Shown here: positions 25,691 through 35,673 of the stretch, one piece after another
How positions within the stretch are numbered: the stretch's first letter is position 1
How the letters are laid out: each line of letters begins with the position of its first letter
From: Methylocystis sp.
GTDB lineage: Bacteria; Pseudomonadota; Alphaproteobacteria; Rhizobiales; Beijerinckiaceae
Assembly: GCF_021731785.1 (NCBI RefSeq)
Contig: NZ_JAKFWS010000071.1
Coordinates: forward strand, 1-46,206
Direction: 5' to 3'
DNA length: 46,206 bases
Made by a program: the position numbers and the translations under genes
The notes under the pieces: generated by a model
Databases searched by the model: none
What the model saw: only the letters and a program-made list of their open reading frames with translations
Told to the model about the DNA's origin: nothing

Positions 25691-26323
25691 ATGCGGTACG
25701 CGCCTCCCTTGGACGATGCGATTCTGATCGATCCCAAGCGGCGGTCAATCGCCGTAACAAGACGCGAGCGATCGATGATCAAGGGCCAGCGTCCGGCGGT
25801 CGTCTGGCTTACGGGATTGTCAGGTGCGGGCAAATCGACGATCGGCAATCTCGTCGAGCGCAAACTGGTGATGAGCGGCGCGCATACGTTTTTGCTTGAC
25901 GGCGACATGCTGCGCTGCGGGCTGAATGAAGATCTGGGTTTCACCAGCGTCGATCGAAGAGAAAACATCCGCCGCGTCGGCGAGGTCGCCAAGCTCATGA
26001 CCGAGGCAGGCCTTATCGTCATCTGCGCGCTCATCTCGCCGTTCCGCGCCGAACGACTTGCGGTGCGGCGGCTATTCGCGCCCGGCGATTTTCTTGCAGT
26101 ATTCGTCGACACGCCGCTCCAGGCGTGCATCGAGCGCGATCCGAAAGGGCTGTACAAGCGCGCGCTCGCGAGCGAAATCGAGAATTTTACGGGGATACAT
26201 CAAGCCTATGAGCCTCCGGAGCGGCCTGAACTGGTCTTACAGACATTGGATGGTTCGCCCGAGCAAATGGCCGATCGGCTCCTCGAAATCGTTCGACCGT
26301 TTTTGTCCGCCCCCAGCCTTTGA
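25691..26323 (+). CDS. adenylylsulfate kinase (CysC-like), probably dedicated to methanobactin sulfation
   Basis: APS kinase phosphorylates adenosine 5'-phosphosulfate to PAPS, the donor for sulfotransferases. The 210-residue protein has the P-loop GLSGAGKST at residues 42-50, LLDGDMLRCGLNEDLGFTSV, RRENIRRVGEVAKLMTEAGL, ALISPFRAERLAVR and FVDTPLQACIERDPKGLYKR, all standard CysC blocks. The N-terminus carries an extra ~35 residues compared with a minimal CysC. GGAG lies before the ATG. It stands 81 bases after mbnF and 31 bases before the sulfotransferase gene, so it probably supplies PAPS to MbnS. A housekeeping copy may exist elsewhere. Confidence 0.9.
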   Translation: MRYAPPLDDAILIDPKRRSIAVTRRERSMIKGQRPAVVWLTGLSGAGKSTIGNLVERKLVMSGAHTFLLDGDMLRCGLNEDLGFTSVDRRENIRRVGEVAKLMTEAGLIVICALISPFRAERLAVRRLFAPGDFLAVFVDTPLQACIERDPKGLYKRALASEIENFTGIHQAYEPPERPELVLQTLDGSPEQMADRLLEIVRPFLSAPSL

Positions 26324-26354
26324 CGGCTGCGTCCGCCCGATTGGAGAATGACGC

Positions 26355-27359
26355 ATGGTTTGCGCGTCCGACATTTCCTTGAACGGAACCCCTTCCAGCC
26401 TCTACGTCGATCCCAAAAGACTCGACACGCTTCACCGTCCTTATCAGGACTTCCGGCGGCGAACCGACGCCGCCGGCGCCTGGCGCAATCTGCCCTTGGC
26501 GGTCGCGCATCAATTCAGACGCTACTATTTTTTCAATCCGCCAAAATGGCGTGTTTGGGCGCGGACCCTCGGTTCCAGCCAACGCATGGAGCCGTCCTTC
26601 GCATCGATCGGCGCAGTGCGCTCCGGCACGTCTTTCCTGTCCTCTTATATTCTTCAGCATCCGCACGTGGTCCTGCCGCTGTCGAAGGAAATCTCCTTCA
26701 CGGAAACGATGCGCGAGCTGATGGCCTATTTCCCGACGCTCGCGGCGCGAGGGGAGGCGGAGCGACGAAACGGCGGCGCGATCACCGGTTACTGCACGCC
26801 CGTGATGCCCAACCCGCTCTGGATATTTCTAGCGCGGTCGATGTTTCCAAACATGCGGATCATATGCGTGCTGCGCGATCCGGTTGAGCGCACGTTTTCT
26901 CATTGGCGGTGGGATCAGAAGCGTTTCATGAGCCGCAGGGCGAAGGATCCGCACTGGAAGGGCTTTCCAGATTTCGAAACCCTGGTTAAGACCGAAATCG
27001 CGACGATACGGGGCGGTGGGATGGAGCCGCATGCGTTCTCGGGCGCGCGCGCCGGCTATTTGCGGCACAGCATCTACGCGCCCTTCATGCGTCTGCTCTT
27101 CGAGCATTTTGGGAGAGAGAGCGTTTTCATCGTCGATGCGGCGGAGTTTTTTCAAGACCCCCAATCGACGGCGAAGCGGATTTACGCGTTCCTCGGGCTG
27201 CCTATAGTCGAGCCGCTCTTGATCGAGGAGCGCAATCCCGGGCCGTCCGGCGAGCTAGATGATGGCGTTCGGGAGAATTTGGCCGCGTTTTTTCGGCCCT
27301 ACAACGAAGAACTCTACTCGCTGCTCGACGAGGATTTCGGCTGGGGCGCCGGGAAGTAG
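26355..27359 (+). CDS. mbnS: MbnS, PAPS-dependent sulfotransferase
   Basis: MbnS is the sulfotransferase of Methylocystis-type methanobactin clusters and is expected to sulfate the core threonine. The 334-residue protein has the 5'-phosphosulfate loop [18 protein letters not shown] at residues 82-99 and the 3'-phosphate-binding segment [20 protein letters not shown] near residue 175. The block [20 protein letters not shown] followed by [12 protein letters not shown] is typical of heparan/N-deacetylase-like sulfotransferases. GGAG precedes the ATG by eight bases. It is the last gene of the rightward methanobactin arm. Confidence 0.9.
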   Translation: MVCASDISLNGTPSSLYVDPKRLDTLHRPYQDFRRRTDAAGAWRNLPLAVAHQFRRYYFFNPPKWRVWARTLGSSQRMEPSFASIGAVRSGTSFLSSYILQHPHVVLPLSKEISFTETMRELMAYFPTLAARGEAERRNGGAITGYCTPVMPNPLWIFLARSMFPNMRIICVLRDPVERTFSHWRWDQKRFMSRRAKDPHWKGFPDFETLVKTEIATIRGGGMEPHAFSGARAGYLRHSIYAPFMRLLFEHFGRESVFIVDAAEFFQDPQSTAKRIYAFLGLPIVEPLLIEERNPGPSGELDDGVRENLAAFFRPYNEELYSLLDEDFGWGAGK

Positions 27360-27484
27360 AGCCCACGCCCCGACGAAATTCTCCTCGGCCCGGTTCCGCC
27401 CGGCCGCTGGGCGGGTGGGCTTCACGCGCCCGCGTTCCGGCAATATATGGAGGACGCAGAAACTTCTCCCGGTTCGAGGATAGG

Positions 27485-28522
27485 ATGAACGCCCACGCCA
27501 GGACGCCCGCGGTCGCCGCGCCGGCGCCGCTTGTCGACCCCTTCGGGCGGACGATCTCCTATCTCCGCGTCTCCGTCACCGACCGGTGCGATTTCCGGTG
27601 CGTCTATTGCATGTCGGAACATATGCAGTTCCTGCCGCGGCGCGATCTGCTGACTCTCGAGGAGCTCGATCGACTCTGCTCCGCTTTTGTCGCGCGGGGA
27701 ACCAAAAGGCTGCGCATCACCGGCGGCGAGCCGCTGGTGCGGCACGACGTGATGAAGCTGTTTCGGGCGCTGTCGCGCCATCTTACATCCGGCGCGCTGG
27801 AGGAGCTGACGCTGACCACCAATGGCTCGCAGCTTTCGCGCTTTGCGGGCGAACTCGCCGACTGTGGCGTGCGGCGGGTCAATGTCTCGCTCGACACGCT
27901 CGATCCGGACCGTTTCCAGATCCTGACCCGCACCGGCGCGCATGCGCAAGTGCTGGCGGGGATCGCCGCCGCCCGCGCCGCCGGCCTCAAGGTGAAGCTC
28001 AATGCGGTGGCGCTGAAAGGCGTCAATGAAGACGAATTCGTCCCGCTCGCGCGCTTCGCGCATGACAGCGGAGTGGACATGACCTTCATCGAGGTGATGC
28101 CGCTCGGCGAACTCGACGGACCCGAACGCGCCGACCAATATCTGCCGATGCAGGCGGTTCGCGATCGGCTGAGCGAAGCCTTCACGCTCGACGAGATCGA
28201 CTATCGCACCGGCGGACCGGCGCGCTACATGCGCGCGCGCGAGACCGGCGGGCGCATTGGCTTCATCACCCCGCTCACGCATAATTTCTGCGAAAGCTGC
28301 AATCGCGTCCGCGTTACCTGCACCGGAACGCTTTATATGTGCCTCGGTCAGGAGGACGCAGCCGACCTGCGCGCGCCGCTGCGCGAAAGCTCAGACGATG
28401 CGCCGCTGCATCAGGCGATCGAAGCTGCGATCCTGCGCAAGCCCAAGGGCCACGACTTTATCATCGACCGCGCAGCGCCGGCGCCCTCCGTCTCCCGCCA
28501 CATGAGCATGACGGGCGGCTGA
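27485..28522 (+). CDS. moaA: GTP 3',8-cyclase MoaA
   Basis: MoaA is the radical SAM enzyme of the first step of molybdopterin synthesis. The 345-residue protein has the SAM cluster motif CDFRCVYC at residues 35-42, the GGEPLVR block, [28 protein letters not shown], and the C-terminal second-cluster cysteines in [20 protein letters not shown]. The final GG, required in MoaA, is present (SMTGG). It begins 125 bases after mbnS and is not obviously part of that operon; the next gene starts three bases after its stop. Confidence 0.95.
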   Translation: MNAHARTPAVAAPAPLVDPFGRTISYLRVSVTDRCDFRCVYCMSEHMQFLPRRDLLTLEELDRLCSAFVARGTKRLRITGGEPLVRHDVMKLFRALSRHLTSGALEELTLTTNGSQLSRFAGELADCGVRRVNVSLDTLDPDRFQILTRTGAHAQVLAGIAAARAAGLKVKLNAVALKGVNEDEFVPLARFAHDSGVDMTFIEVMPLGELDGPERADQYLPMQAVRDRLSEAFTLDEIDYRTGGPARYMRARETGGRIGFITPLTHNFCESCNRVRVTCTGTLYMCLGQEDAADLRAPLRESSDDAPLHQAIEAAILRKPKGHDFIIDRAAPAPSVSRHMSMTGG

Positions 28523-28525
28523 TAG

Positions 28526-29401
28526 ATGGAGCCCTCATCCGTCGCCTTTGTCGGCCTTGGCGTCATGGGCTATCCCATGGCCGGCCACCTTCATCGCGCC
28601 GGCCAAAAGCTGCGGGTCTACAACCGCACCGCCGCCAAAGCCGAGAAATTCGCCGCCGCCCATCCCGGCGCGGAATGGTTTTCGACTCCGGCCGAAGCGG
28701 CGATCGGCGCGCAATTCGTCTTTTCCTGCGTCGGCAATGATGACGATCTGCGCGCGGTGACGATCGGCGCAGAAGGCGCCTTCGCAGGCATGTCGGCGGG
28801 CGCGATCTTCGTCGACCATACGACGGCGTCGGCAGAGGTTGCGCGGGAGCTGCACGCAGCGGCGGCCGAGCGCGGCCTCGGCTTCATCGACGCGCCGATC
28901 TCCGGCGGGCAGGCCGGGGCGGAAAAGGGCGCGCTGACCGTGATGTGCGGCGGCGATCCCGCCGTCTTCGCCAAGGCGGAGCCGGTCATCGCCTGCTATG
29001 CGCGCGCCTGCCGGCTGATGGGACCGCCCGGGGCCGGCCAGCTCACCAAAATGGTCAATCAGATCGCCATCGCCGGCCTGGTCCAAAGCCTGGCCGAGGC
29101 GCTGCATTTCGCCGGCGCCGCCGGGCTCGACGCGGACAACGTCGTCGATCTTCTCAAGAATGGCGCGGCGCAGTCGTGGCAGATGGAAAATCGCACAAAA
29201 ACAATGCTAGCGGGCGAGTTCAACTTCGGCTTCGCCGTCGAATGGATGCGCAAGGATCTGGCGATCTGTCTCGGCGAGGCGCGGCGCAACGGCGCGCGCC
29301 TGCCGGTCGCGGCATTGGTCGATCAGTTTTACGCCGAGGTCGAACAGATGGGCGGACGGCGCTGGGATACGTCGAGCCTTATCGCGCGGCTTGAACGATG
29401 A
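28526..29401 (+). CDS. NAD(P)-dependent beta-hydroxyacid dehydrogenase (HIBADH family)
   Basis: The 291-residue enzyme has the N-terminal Rossmann motif SVAFVGLGVMGYPMAGHLHR, the substrate loop FIDAPISGGQAGAEKGALTV near residue 115, and the catalytic-lysine segment GAGQLTKMVNQIAIAGLVQS near residue 170. These mark the 3-hydroxyisobutyrate / tartronate semialdehyde / glyoxylate reductase family. In a serine-cycle organism a hydroxypyruvate or glyoxylate-type substrate is possible, but the sequence does not decide. It starts directly after moaA, probably co-transcribed. Confidence 0.85.
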   Translation: MEPSSVAFVGLGVMGYPMAGHLHRAGQKLRVYNRTAAKAEKFAAAHPGAEWFSTPAEAAIGAQFVFSCVGNDDDLRAVTIGAEGAFAGMSAGAIFVDHTTASAEVARELHAAAAERGLGFIDAPISGGQAGAEKGALTVMCGGDPAVFAKAEPVIACYARACRLMGPPGAGQLTKMVNQIAIAGLVQSLAEALHFAGAAGLDADNVVDLLKNGAAQSWQMENRTKTMLAGEFNFGFAVEWMRKDLAICLGEARRNGARLPVAALVDQFYAEVEQMGGRRWDTSSLIARLER

Positions 29402-29557
29402 GCCGGCTTGAGGCGAAATCTTAAAAATTCGTGACTACGGCGGAACCATTGCGGGGGCGGCGCGTTTCCCCCCGGCAAAAAGAGGAAACGTCCAGGGTCG
29501 CAGTGTTCGCGTCGCGATCCGCGGTTGAATTCCCGGTCACCCTGTGGGGAGCCCTAA

Positions 29558-29878
29558 ATGGCCGTTTCGCGCGAAAGCCCTTTCGCAAGCCGTACGTCTC
29601 GGATTGTCCTCGGATTCACCGTCGCCATTTGCGCGGTCGCTGCTGTCGCTGCTGCGCCGTCGGCGACGTCTGACCCGAAGATGCAATCCTCCGCCACTGG
29701 CGTCCAAGCCGCCGTGAGCCTCAATGACGTTGGCATGCGTCCGCTGGCGCGTGGAGCGGCGATCCGAGTGGGGCGCGCCTATGGCGCGGAGGATGAAGAT
29801 TGCACGCTCGTCATCACGCCGAAAGCTGACGAGCGGGGTCGCGTCCGTTACATGCGTAGCGTCTCCTGCGCGAATTGA
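29558..29878 (+). CDS. small secreted hypothetical protein
   Basis: The 106-residue frame has a signal-like N-terminus (RIVLGFTVAICAVAAVAAAP) and a small mature part that ends GAEDEDCTLVITPKADERGR followed by VRYMRSVSCAN, with two cysteines that could form a disulfide. The ATG at 29558 follows GGGGAGCCCTAA. A good terminator lies 45 bases after the stop, which supports it as a real gene. I do not recognise the family. Confidence 0.6.
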   Translation: MAVSRESPFASRTSRIVLGFTVAICAVAAVAAAPSATSDPKMQSSATGVQAAVSLNDVGMRPLARGAAIRVGRAYGAEDEDCTLVITPKADERGRVRYMRSVSCAN

Positions 29879-29922
29879 CGCCGAGAGTCGCGCACCCGGA
29901 TCAGGCCAAAGGGCAGGCCTTG

Positions 29923-29957
29923 GGCGAGGATCGTTTGGAAACGATCTTCGCCTTTTT
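29923..29957 (+). terminator. rho-independent terminator
   Basis: GGCGAGGATCGTTT (29923-29936) pairs with AAACGATCTTCGCC (29939-29952), one G-T type mismatch, followed by TTTTT (29953-29957). It ends the small secreted-protein transcript and lies just before the convergent porin gene. Confidence 0.85.
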
Positions 29958-29978
29958 GTTTTCTAAGCTGCCGTTTTC

Positions 29979-31340
29979 CTAAAACTTCGTCTGCAGACGC
30001 AGGCCGAGATAGCTCGCCCGCGCCCGCAGCGGATTCCACGGATCGATGATCTGGACGTCGCCTGAAAGCCGCAGCCATCGGGTCACCGCGAAATTATAGA
30101 AGGCCTCGACGCCGCCTTCGCTGCGGCGAAAAATCCGCCGCGCCTGTAGTCCGGAAAGGAGCGGCTGGGTCAGGCCGTAATGGTAATAGCCGACGCCCCA
30201 CAGATCGTCTTCGCGGCCCGTCATCAGATTACTGCCGGCGAGTCCAACGAGCATGCTCCATCTGACAGGATTGGGATTGCCGTCCGAAAGGGTCGCGAGC
30301 GTGAACAGGCCCCATCCCAGTTTGGGGTTCGTTTCGCTCTGCACCAGATATTGCTGGACCGCGTAGGAAACGAACCAGAAGCCCTTTTTGGTCAAGCCGC
30401 GGAGCCGGGCGATCGACTGCCGTGTCTCGCCGATGTCGTCGAGGTCGAAGCCCCTGGCGTTGCTGTAGGCGAATCGCAGCGTATGGAAGCCGCGCAGACC
30501 GCCGATCTCGACAGGCACGGTCGCCATCAGACCGGCGCCGACGCCGCGCTCGAACGGCCGCTCAATGACCCGCGGCTGCTGGGCGTTTCGCGGGTCGGCG
30601 ACCATCACCTTGAGGTCGAAATATTTGGTCTTGAGCGCGGCGACGCCGCCCAAAAGATAGGGCGGCGCGATAATCAGCCGGTCGGCGACGCTTTCCGGCG
30701 AGCTGACGCCGATGCCGGTCGATGGCAGCGCGAACGCCCGGTTCATAAAGGTGTCGATGCCGCCGCCGCCAACCAACGGCGTCTGCGCGGCGAGGGTCAA
30801 CATGTTGAACTTGCCGATCGTCACCGAAAGCTCATCGCTGAGCTCCTGCGTCAGCGTCATCGACAAGGCCGAGTGATAGCCGTCGATCTCGATAAACGCC
30901 TGGGCGACATTGACCGGCAGCAGCGCCAGATCCTGCCGGTTCACGTTGCGGCCGAAATAATGCTCATATTGCGCGTTGAATTTGAGCCCTTTCCAGAAGC
31001 CGAGCTTCTCGCCGTCGACGCGCAGAAACATGTCCATCTTGCCGCCGTAGCGCGCTGTCCGATCAATCGCGCCGGCAGGGATGCCCTGATAGAATTGCGT
31101 GATCCAGACGTCGACGTCGATCCCGAACTTGCGCAGTTGGTCCTTGGGGCCGCCCGGCGTGTCGGTCAGCGACTTCTGCTTGGCGAGAGAGACGGCGTTG
31201 TCTTCGGCGCGGGCGGGGACGCCTATGGTTGCGATAAGGCCGGCTGGGACAATGACCCAGGCCGCGGCCATGAGGCTGCGTGTTCCTGCCCGTCGCCTTT
31301 TTGCGGAGGCCGGCCCGCTCGACTCCCTCCGCCGCCACAT
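29979..31340 (-). CDS. OprB-family carbohydrate porin
   Basis: The 453-residue outer-membrane protein has an Arg-rich n-region and hydrophobic signal core (SLMAAAWVIVPAGLIATIGV, cleavage near ARA-ED). The mature part is typical of OprB: GIDVDVWITQFYQGIPAG near the start, KFNAQYEHYFGRNVNRQDLA, ELSVTIGKFNMLTL, and a terminal Phe (SYLGLRLQTKF). Such porins let sugars or other small organic solutes pass. The start at 31340 gives a long n-region; an ATG at 31271 is an alternative. No sugar genes are adjacent. It converges with the small secreted-protein gene. Confidence 0.85.
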   Translation of the reverse strand: MWRRRESSGPASAKRRRAGTRSLMAAAWVIVPAGLIATIGVPARAEDNAVSLAKQKSLTDTPGGPKDQLRKFGIDVDVWITQFYQGIPAGAIDRTARYGGKMDMFLRVDGEKLGFWKGLKFNAQYEHYFGRNVNRQDLALLPVNVAQAFIEIDGYHSALSMTLTQELSDELSVTIGKFNMLTLAAQTPLVGGGGIDTFMNRAFALPSTGIGVSSPESVADRLIIAPPYLLGGVAALKTKYFDLKVMVADPRNAQQPRVIERPFERGVGAGLMATVPVEIGGLRGFHTLRFAYSNARGFDLDDIGETRQSIARLRGLTKKGFWFVSYAVQQYLVQSETNPKLGWGLFTLATLSDGNPNPVRWSMLVGLAGSNLMTGREDDLWGVGYYHYGLTQPLLSGLQARRIFRRSEGGVEAFYNFAVTRWLRLSGDVQIIDPWNPLRARASYLGLRLQTKF

Positions 31341-31556
31341 TCTGTTCGGCCCCGCTAAGCCTGATGGTGAATCACAAGCGCCGCAAAGCTTAGCGCCGCA
31401 GCCGCGCTTGTCTATCGATTGCGCGCAACAGTCGCGAGCTTTCGTTCGCCGACGCCCCCGCCCTCGGCCGAAGATGGCCGGCTTATTCGTTGACGCCCCG
31501 AGGCCCTCTCCCTACTGTGCCGCGCTTCCCTATACAGATTGGCCAGTTCGCCTCCC

Positions 31557-33245
31557 ATGTCCGCACCGCTCCTGTTGTCGCCCGAACTCGTCGAAGCCGC
31601 GCGCGTCTCGCCCGCCTGGCCGTTCGAAGAGGCGCGAAAGCTCGTCAAGCGGGTGGAGGCGAGCGGTCAAAAGAGCGTGCTGTTCGAGACCGGCTACGGC
31701 CCGTCCGGCCTGCCGCATATTGGCACCTTCGGCGAGGTCGCCCGCACCAGCATGGTGCGCCGCGCCTTTGAGGTCCTGACCGAGGGCAAAATCGCGACTC
31801 GGCTCCTCGCCTTCTCCGACGACATGGATGGGCTGCGCAAGGTCCCCGACAATATTCCGAACAAGGAGCTGGTTGCGGCGCATCTAGGCAAGCCCTTGAC
31901 GCAGGTGCCGGACCCTTTCGGCACGCATGATAGTTTCGGCGCGCACAACAATGCGCGGCTGCGCGCCTTTCTCGACGCCTTCGGCTTCGATTACGAATTC
32001 GCGTCGTCGACGGAATATTACAAGAGCGGCCGCTTCGACGCCGCCTTGAAACATATGCTCGCCCGCTACGACGCCGTGATGAAGATCATGCTGCCGAGCT
32101 TTCGCGAAGAGCGCGCGGCGACCTATTCGCCCTTCCTGCCAATCCATCCGAAGACCGGCATCGTCATGCAGGTCGCGCTGACAGGCTATGACGCAGAAGC
32201 GGGCACGATATCCTGGACCGATCCCGATACGGGCGAGAAGTTCACCACGCCCGTCACCGGCGGCCAGTGCAAGCTGCAATGGAAGCCCGACTGGGCGATG
32301 CGCTGGTATGCGCTCAATGTCGATTACGAGATGGCGGGCAAGGACCTTATCGACTCGGTGAAACTTTCCGGCGCCATCGTGCGGGCGCTTGGCGGGCGCC
32401 CGCCGGAAGGCTTCAACTACGAACTCTTCCTCGACGAAAAGGGCCAAAAGATTTCGAAGTCGAAGGGCAACGGTCTGACGATTGAGGAATGGCTGACCTA
32501 CGCCAGCCCCGAGAGTCTGGCGCAATTCATGTTCCAGAAGCCGAGTGCCGCGAAGCGGCTCTATTTCGACGTGATCCCGCGCGCCGTCGACGACTATCTG
32601 AATTTCCTGGACGCCTATCCGCGCCAGGACTGGAAGAACCGACTCGGTAATCCGGCGTGGCACATTCATGCAGGCGATCCGCCGGAGGCGGAAGTACTCG
32701 TGCATACGGGCGAGACGAAAGGGACGAGCGTCTCCTTCGCCATGCTGCTCAATCTCGCCGCCGTCGCCAACGCGGAAGATCCAGCAGTGCTCTGGGGCTT
32801 TCTGCGCCGCTATGCGCCCTCAGCGACGCCCGAGAACCATCCGCGACTCGACAGGCTCGTCGGCTACGCCGTCGCTTATTTCCGCGATTTCGTGAAGCCG
32901 GCGAAAACCTATCGCGCCGCCGACGAGGTCGAGCAGGGCGTGCTGCGCAAACTGGACGAAACGCTTCAAGACCTGCCGGAAGGCGCGAGCGCCGAGGATA
33001 TACAGGCCGCGCTCTATGATGTGGGGCGCGCGGCGCCGCGCTATCAGGACTTTGCCGCCAAGGGCGCGACGCCGGAGCGTCCCGGCGTCTCAAACGATTT
33101 CTTCAACATGCTTTATGAAGTGTTGCTCGGCGAGAAAAAGGGTCCCCGCTTTGGCTCCTTCATTGCGCTCTATGGCGTCGCCGAGACTCGCAAGCTAATC
33201 GAAGACGCGCTCAATGGCGCTTTTGTTGCGCGCGAAACCGCCTGA
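31557..33245 (+). CDS. lysS: lysyl-tRNA synthetase, class I
   Basis: The enzyme charges tRNA-Lys. It is the class I form, found in archaea and many alphaproteobacteria, not the common class II form. The HIGH-type signature is [17 protein letters not shown] and the KMSKS-type signature is [11 protein letters not shown]. The 562-residue length is usual for this class. I start at the ATG at 31557 ([20 protein letters not shown]); a TTG at 31539 is in frame but without benefit. The stop overlaps the next start (TGATG), so the following hydrolase is translationally coupled. Confidence 0.95.
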   Translation: MSAPLLLSPELVEAARVSPAWPFEEARKLVKRVEASGQKSVLFETGYGPSGLPHIGTFGEVARTSMVRRAFEVLTEGKIATRLLAFSDDMDGLRKVPDNIPNKELVAAHLGKPLTQVPDPFGTHDSFGAHNNARLRAFLDAFGFDYEFASSTEYYKSGRFDAALKHMLARYDAVMKIMLPSFREERAATYSPFLPIHPKTGIVMQVALTGYDAEAGTISWTDPDTGEKFTTPVTGGQCKLQWKPDWAMRWYALNVDYEMAGKDLIDSVKLSGAIVRALGGRPPEGFNYELFLDEKGQKISKSKGNGLTIEEWLTYASPESLAQFMFQKPSAAKRLYFDVIPRAVDDYLNFLDAYPRQDWKNRLGNPAWHIHAGDPPEAEVLVHTGETKGTSVSFAMLLNLAAVANAEDPAVLWGFLRRYAPSATPENHPRLDRLVGYAVAYFRDFVKPAKTYRAADEVEQGVLRKLDETLQDLPEGASAEDIQAALYDVGRAAPRYQDFAAKGATPERPGVSNDFFNMLYEVLLGEKKGPRFGSFIALYGVAETRKLIEDALNGAFVARETA

Positions 33246-33793
33246 TGCGGGTCGCCGACACTGACATTCTCGTCGTGTCGGGCTGGAGCGATTCCGGCCC
33301 CGAACATTGGCAAAGCCGGTGGCAGGCGAAACTCTCGACAGCCAGACGCGTGACGCAGCGCGACTTCGAGAAGCCGATCCGCGCCGAATGGGAAGAGAAA
33401 ATCACGCGAGAGGTTCTCGAAAGCGCGCGGCCGGCGGTGATCGTCGCGCATTCGCTCGGCGTCATCGCGACGCTGCATGCGGCGCAGCGCGTCGGCGAGA
33501 AGATCGCCGGCGCCTTTCTCGTCGCGCCGCCCTCAGAGGCGGTAATCCGAGAAATGCCATCGATCGATTCAGCCTTTCTGCCGGTTCCCCGCGCTCGGCT
33601 TCCTTTCCCGGCGACGATGGTCGGCAGCAGCGACGACCCTTACGCCGATCTGCTCTTCGCCCGCAATCTCGCGCAGGATATCGGCGCGCAGTTTATCGAC
33701 GCTGGCGCGAGCGGACATATCAATGTCGACAGCGGTCATGGGCCCTGGCCGGAAGGTTCGCTCGCCTTCGCCAATTTCATGACGAAACTCTAG
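33245..33793 (+). CDS. RBBP9/YdeN-family alpha/beta hydrolase
   Basis: The 182-residue protein is a small alpha/beta hydrolase of the RBBP9/YdeN type: ILVVSGWSDSGPEHWQSRWQ at the N-terminus, the nucleophile elbow VIVAHSLGVIATLHAA (Ser in HSLG), the acidic residue in VGSSDDPYADLLFARNLAQD, and the catalytic His in ASGHINVDSGHGPWPEG. The natural substrate is unknown. It overlaps the lysS stop by one base and is in the same operon. Confidence 0.9.
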   Translation: MRVADTDILVVSGWSDSGPEHWQSRWQAKLSTARRVTQRDFEKPIRAEWEEKITREVLESARPAVIVAHSLGVIATLHAAQRVGEKIAGAFLVAPPSEAVIREMPSIDSAFLPVPRARLPFPATMVGSSDDPYADLLFARNLAQDIGAQFIDAGASGHINVDSGHGPWPEGSLAFANFMTKL

Positions 33794-33915
33794 CGCGCGT
33801 CATCAATTCAAACTATTGAAGCCTTATTGGCGATCATCGGCGCTCGCGCGCTGGACTGGCCGAAGCGCATTTTTCATCGGCGTTTTGCAGCGGCCGTTCA
33901 TTGAGAAGATTTGAG

Positions 33916-35673
33916 ATGAGCCTGAGCAAAGTCTTCCGCTCCGCTGCGCTTGCCGCCGTCATTCTCGCCGCAAGTTCGTCCGCTTCGATGGCGTTCGAAC
34001 GAGTCGAACAGCCATCCTCGATTCCGGGCGCCGGTCCCTGGGACGAGAAGGCCTGGAACGATTACTACAGTGTGAGCCAGGGCTCGCGCCTCATTCCCTG
34101 GAACTGGATCAAGGCGCTCAAGCAGGTCGACGGCCAGCCCTTCCTTGCGGATGGATTCGCCCGTTACGGCTATCTCGCCAATCCTGCGAGCCCGACGCCG
34201 GGGGCGCCGGTCGGCTTCGTCGTCGCCGATGGCGTGTTCGGTCCGACATGCGCCGCATGCCATACCAGGCAGATCGAGGTCGAGGGTAAGGCCTATCGCA
34301 TCGACGGCGGCCCATCGTTCGCCGACATCGGCGCGCTTTGGGCCGATCTCGATACGGCGGTCGGGAAGGTTCTCGCGGATACAACGGCCTTTTCGGAATT
34401 CGCCAAGGCCGTTGTCGGAAACGCCTACGATCCGCAAAAGGAAATCAAACTGCGCGCCGAAGTCGATCTTTGGCATGCGCGCCACCACGCCATCACCGAC
34501 AAGGGTCTGCCCAAAGACAGGCCCTGGGGCGCCGGACGCATCGACGCCGTCGGCATGATCCTCAATCGCGTCACCGGCCTCGACATCGGGCCGGGGCCGA
34601 CGCACATGATTCCCGAAAACATGCGAAAGGCCGACGCGCCGGTGCGGCCCCCGTTCTTGTGGAACGCGCCGCGGCAGGATCATACGCAATGGCTGGGATT
34701 CGCCGATAATGGCGACCGCATCCTGGCCATGTCCAGAAACGTCGGTCAGGTCTATGGCGTTTTCGGCGAATTATTTCCCGAGAAGGACGCCTCGCATCTC
34801 CTCGGTTTCAACTATGTCAAATCCAATTCCGTCGACTTTAAAGGGCTGATCGAGCTGGAGCGGCTCACAGAGCGGATCGGTCCGCCGAAATGGCCATGGC
34901 CCGTGGACATCACGCTCGCCGGGCGGGGCAAGCTCATCTATCAGCGTCCCTATGAAGAGGGCGGATGCGCCGACTGCCACGGCGTTGACCAAGGACAGCC
35001 GCGACTGCTCAACCCGGAAACCTGGTGCACCCCGGTTCAGGACGTCGGCACCGACGCGCGCGAATATCAATATTTCGCGCCGGACTGGAAGGTCGACACC
35101 GGCGTGTTGACGGGCGCCGCTATCCCCTTCGTGTCGCCGCCGCTCGAGAAGACAGACGCGCCGGTCTCGGTCCTCGCGACCGCGACGCGCGGGGCGATGC
35201 TGCAGCACTTCATGCCGTTCACGATGGATGCGCCGGAGCGCCAGAGAGCGGACGTGGCGCTGGCGCTTATGCAGCCCCTGATCGAAGAGTTGAAGGGCGT
35301 CTTCAAAATTCCCGGCACGCCCGGCGCCGGACGCTGGGCCTGCCGCCGTGCGCCGGAAACGGACGGCAAGATCAGATATGAAGCCCGCGTCCTTCAAGGC
35401 GTCTGGGCTGCGGCGCCCTATCTGCACAACGCTTCGGTGCCCTCGCTCGCCGAGCTGTTGAAGCCGCCGCAGGAGCGCGTCAATGATTTCAAGGTCGGTC
35501 CGGCCTATGACATTTCCGCTGTCGGCTTGGCTGCTCAGCAAAAGCCCTCGGCGTTCCCGATGAAAACAGATTGCGACAGAGGCTCGGGCGTCAGCCATTG
35601 CGGCCATGACTTTGGAACGGCGTTGAGCGCGGCGGACAAGCGCGCCCTGCTCGAATATCTGAAGACGCTTTGA
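33916..35673 (+). CDS. RoxA-like di-heme c-type cytochrome / peroxidase-like protein
   Basis: The 585-residue periplasmic protein has a signal peptide (MSLSKVFRSAALAAVILAAS) and two c-type heme motifs: CAACH at residues 112-116 and CADCH near residue 355. The late block GRWACRRAPETDGKIRYEAR followed by VLQGVWAAAPYLHNASVPSL is shared by RoxA/RoxB-type rubber oxygenases and related di-heme 'cytochrome c peroxidases'. The length is close to that of RoxA rather than classical peroxidases (~330). The substrate is unknown, and members occur in many bacteria without rubber degradation. The start is at the ATG at 33916; the TTG at 33901 is less likely. Confidence 0.8.
   Translation: MSLSKVFRSAALAAVILAASSSASMAFERVEQPSSIPGAGPWDEKAWNDYYSVSQGSRLIPWNWIKALKQVDGQPFLADGFARYGYLANPASPTPGAPVGFVVADGVFGPTCAACHTRQIEVEGKAYRIDGGPSFADIGALWADLDTAVGKVLADTTAFSEFAKAVVGNAYDPQKEIKLRAEVDLWHARHHAITDKGLPKDRPWGAGRIDAVGMILNRVTGLDIGPGPTHMIPENMRKADAPVRPPFLWNAPRQDHTQWLGFADNGDRILAMSRNVGQVYGVFGELFPEKDASHLLGFNYVKSNSVDFKGLIELERLTERIGPPKWPWPVDITLAGRGKLIYQRPYEEGGCADCHGVDQGQPRLLNPETWCTPVQDVGTDAREYQYFAPDWKVDTGVLTGAAIPFVSPPLEKTDAPVSVLATATRGAMLQHFMPFTMDAPERQRADVALALMQPLIEELKGVFKIPGTPGAGRWACRRAPETDGKIRYEARVLQGVWAAAPYLHNASVPSLAELLKPPQERVNDFKVGPAYDISAVGLAAQQKPSAFPMKTDCDRGSGVSHCGHDFGTALSAADKRALLEYLKTL

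Noticed and set aside
27396-27414. GC-rich hairpin (CCGCCC/GGGCGG) after mbnS
   Set aside because: Short stem without a T-run in very GC-rich DNA; could easily be chance, so not listed as a terminator.
30180-31358. 392-codon plus-strand frame across the OprB porin gene
   Set aside because: Mirror frame of a well-supported porin; composition typical of shadow frames.
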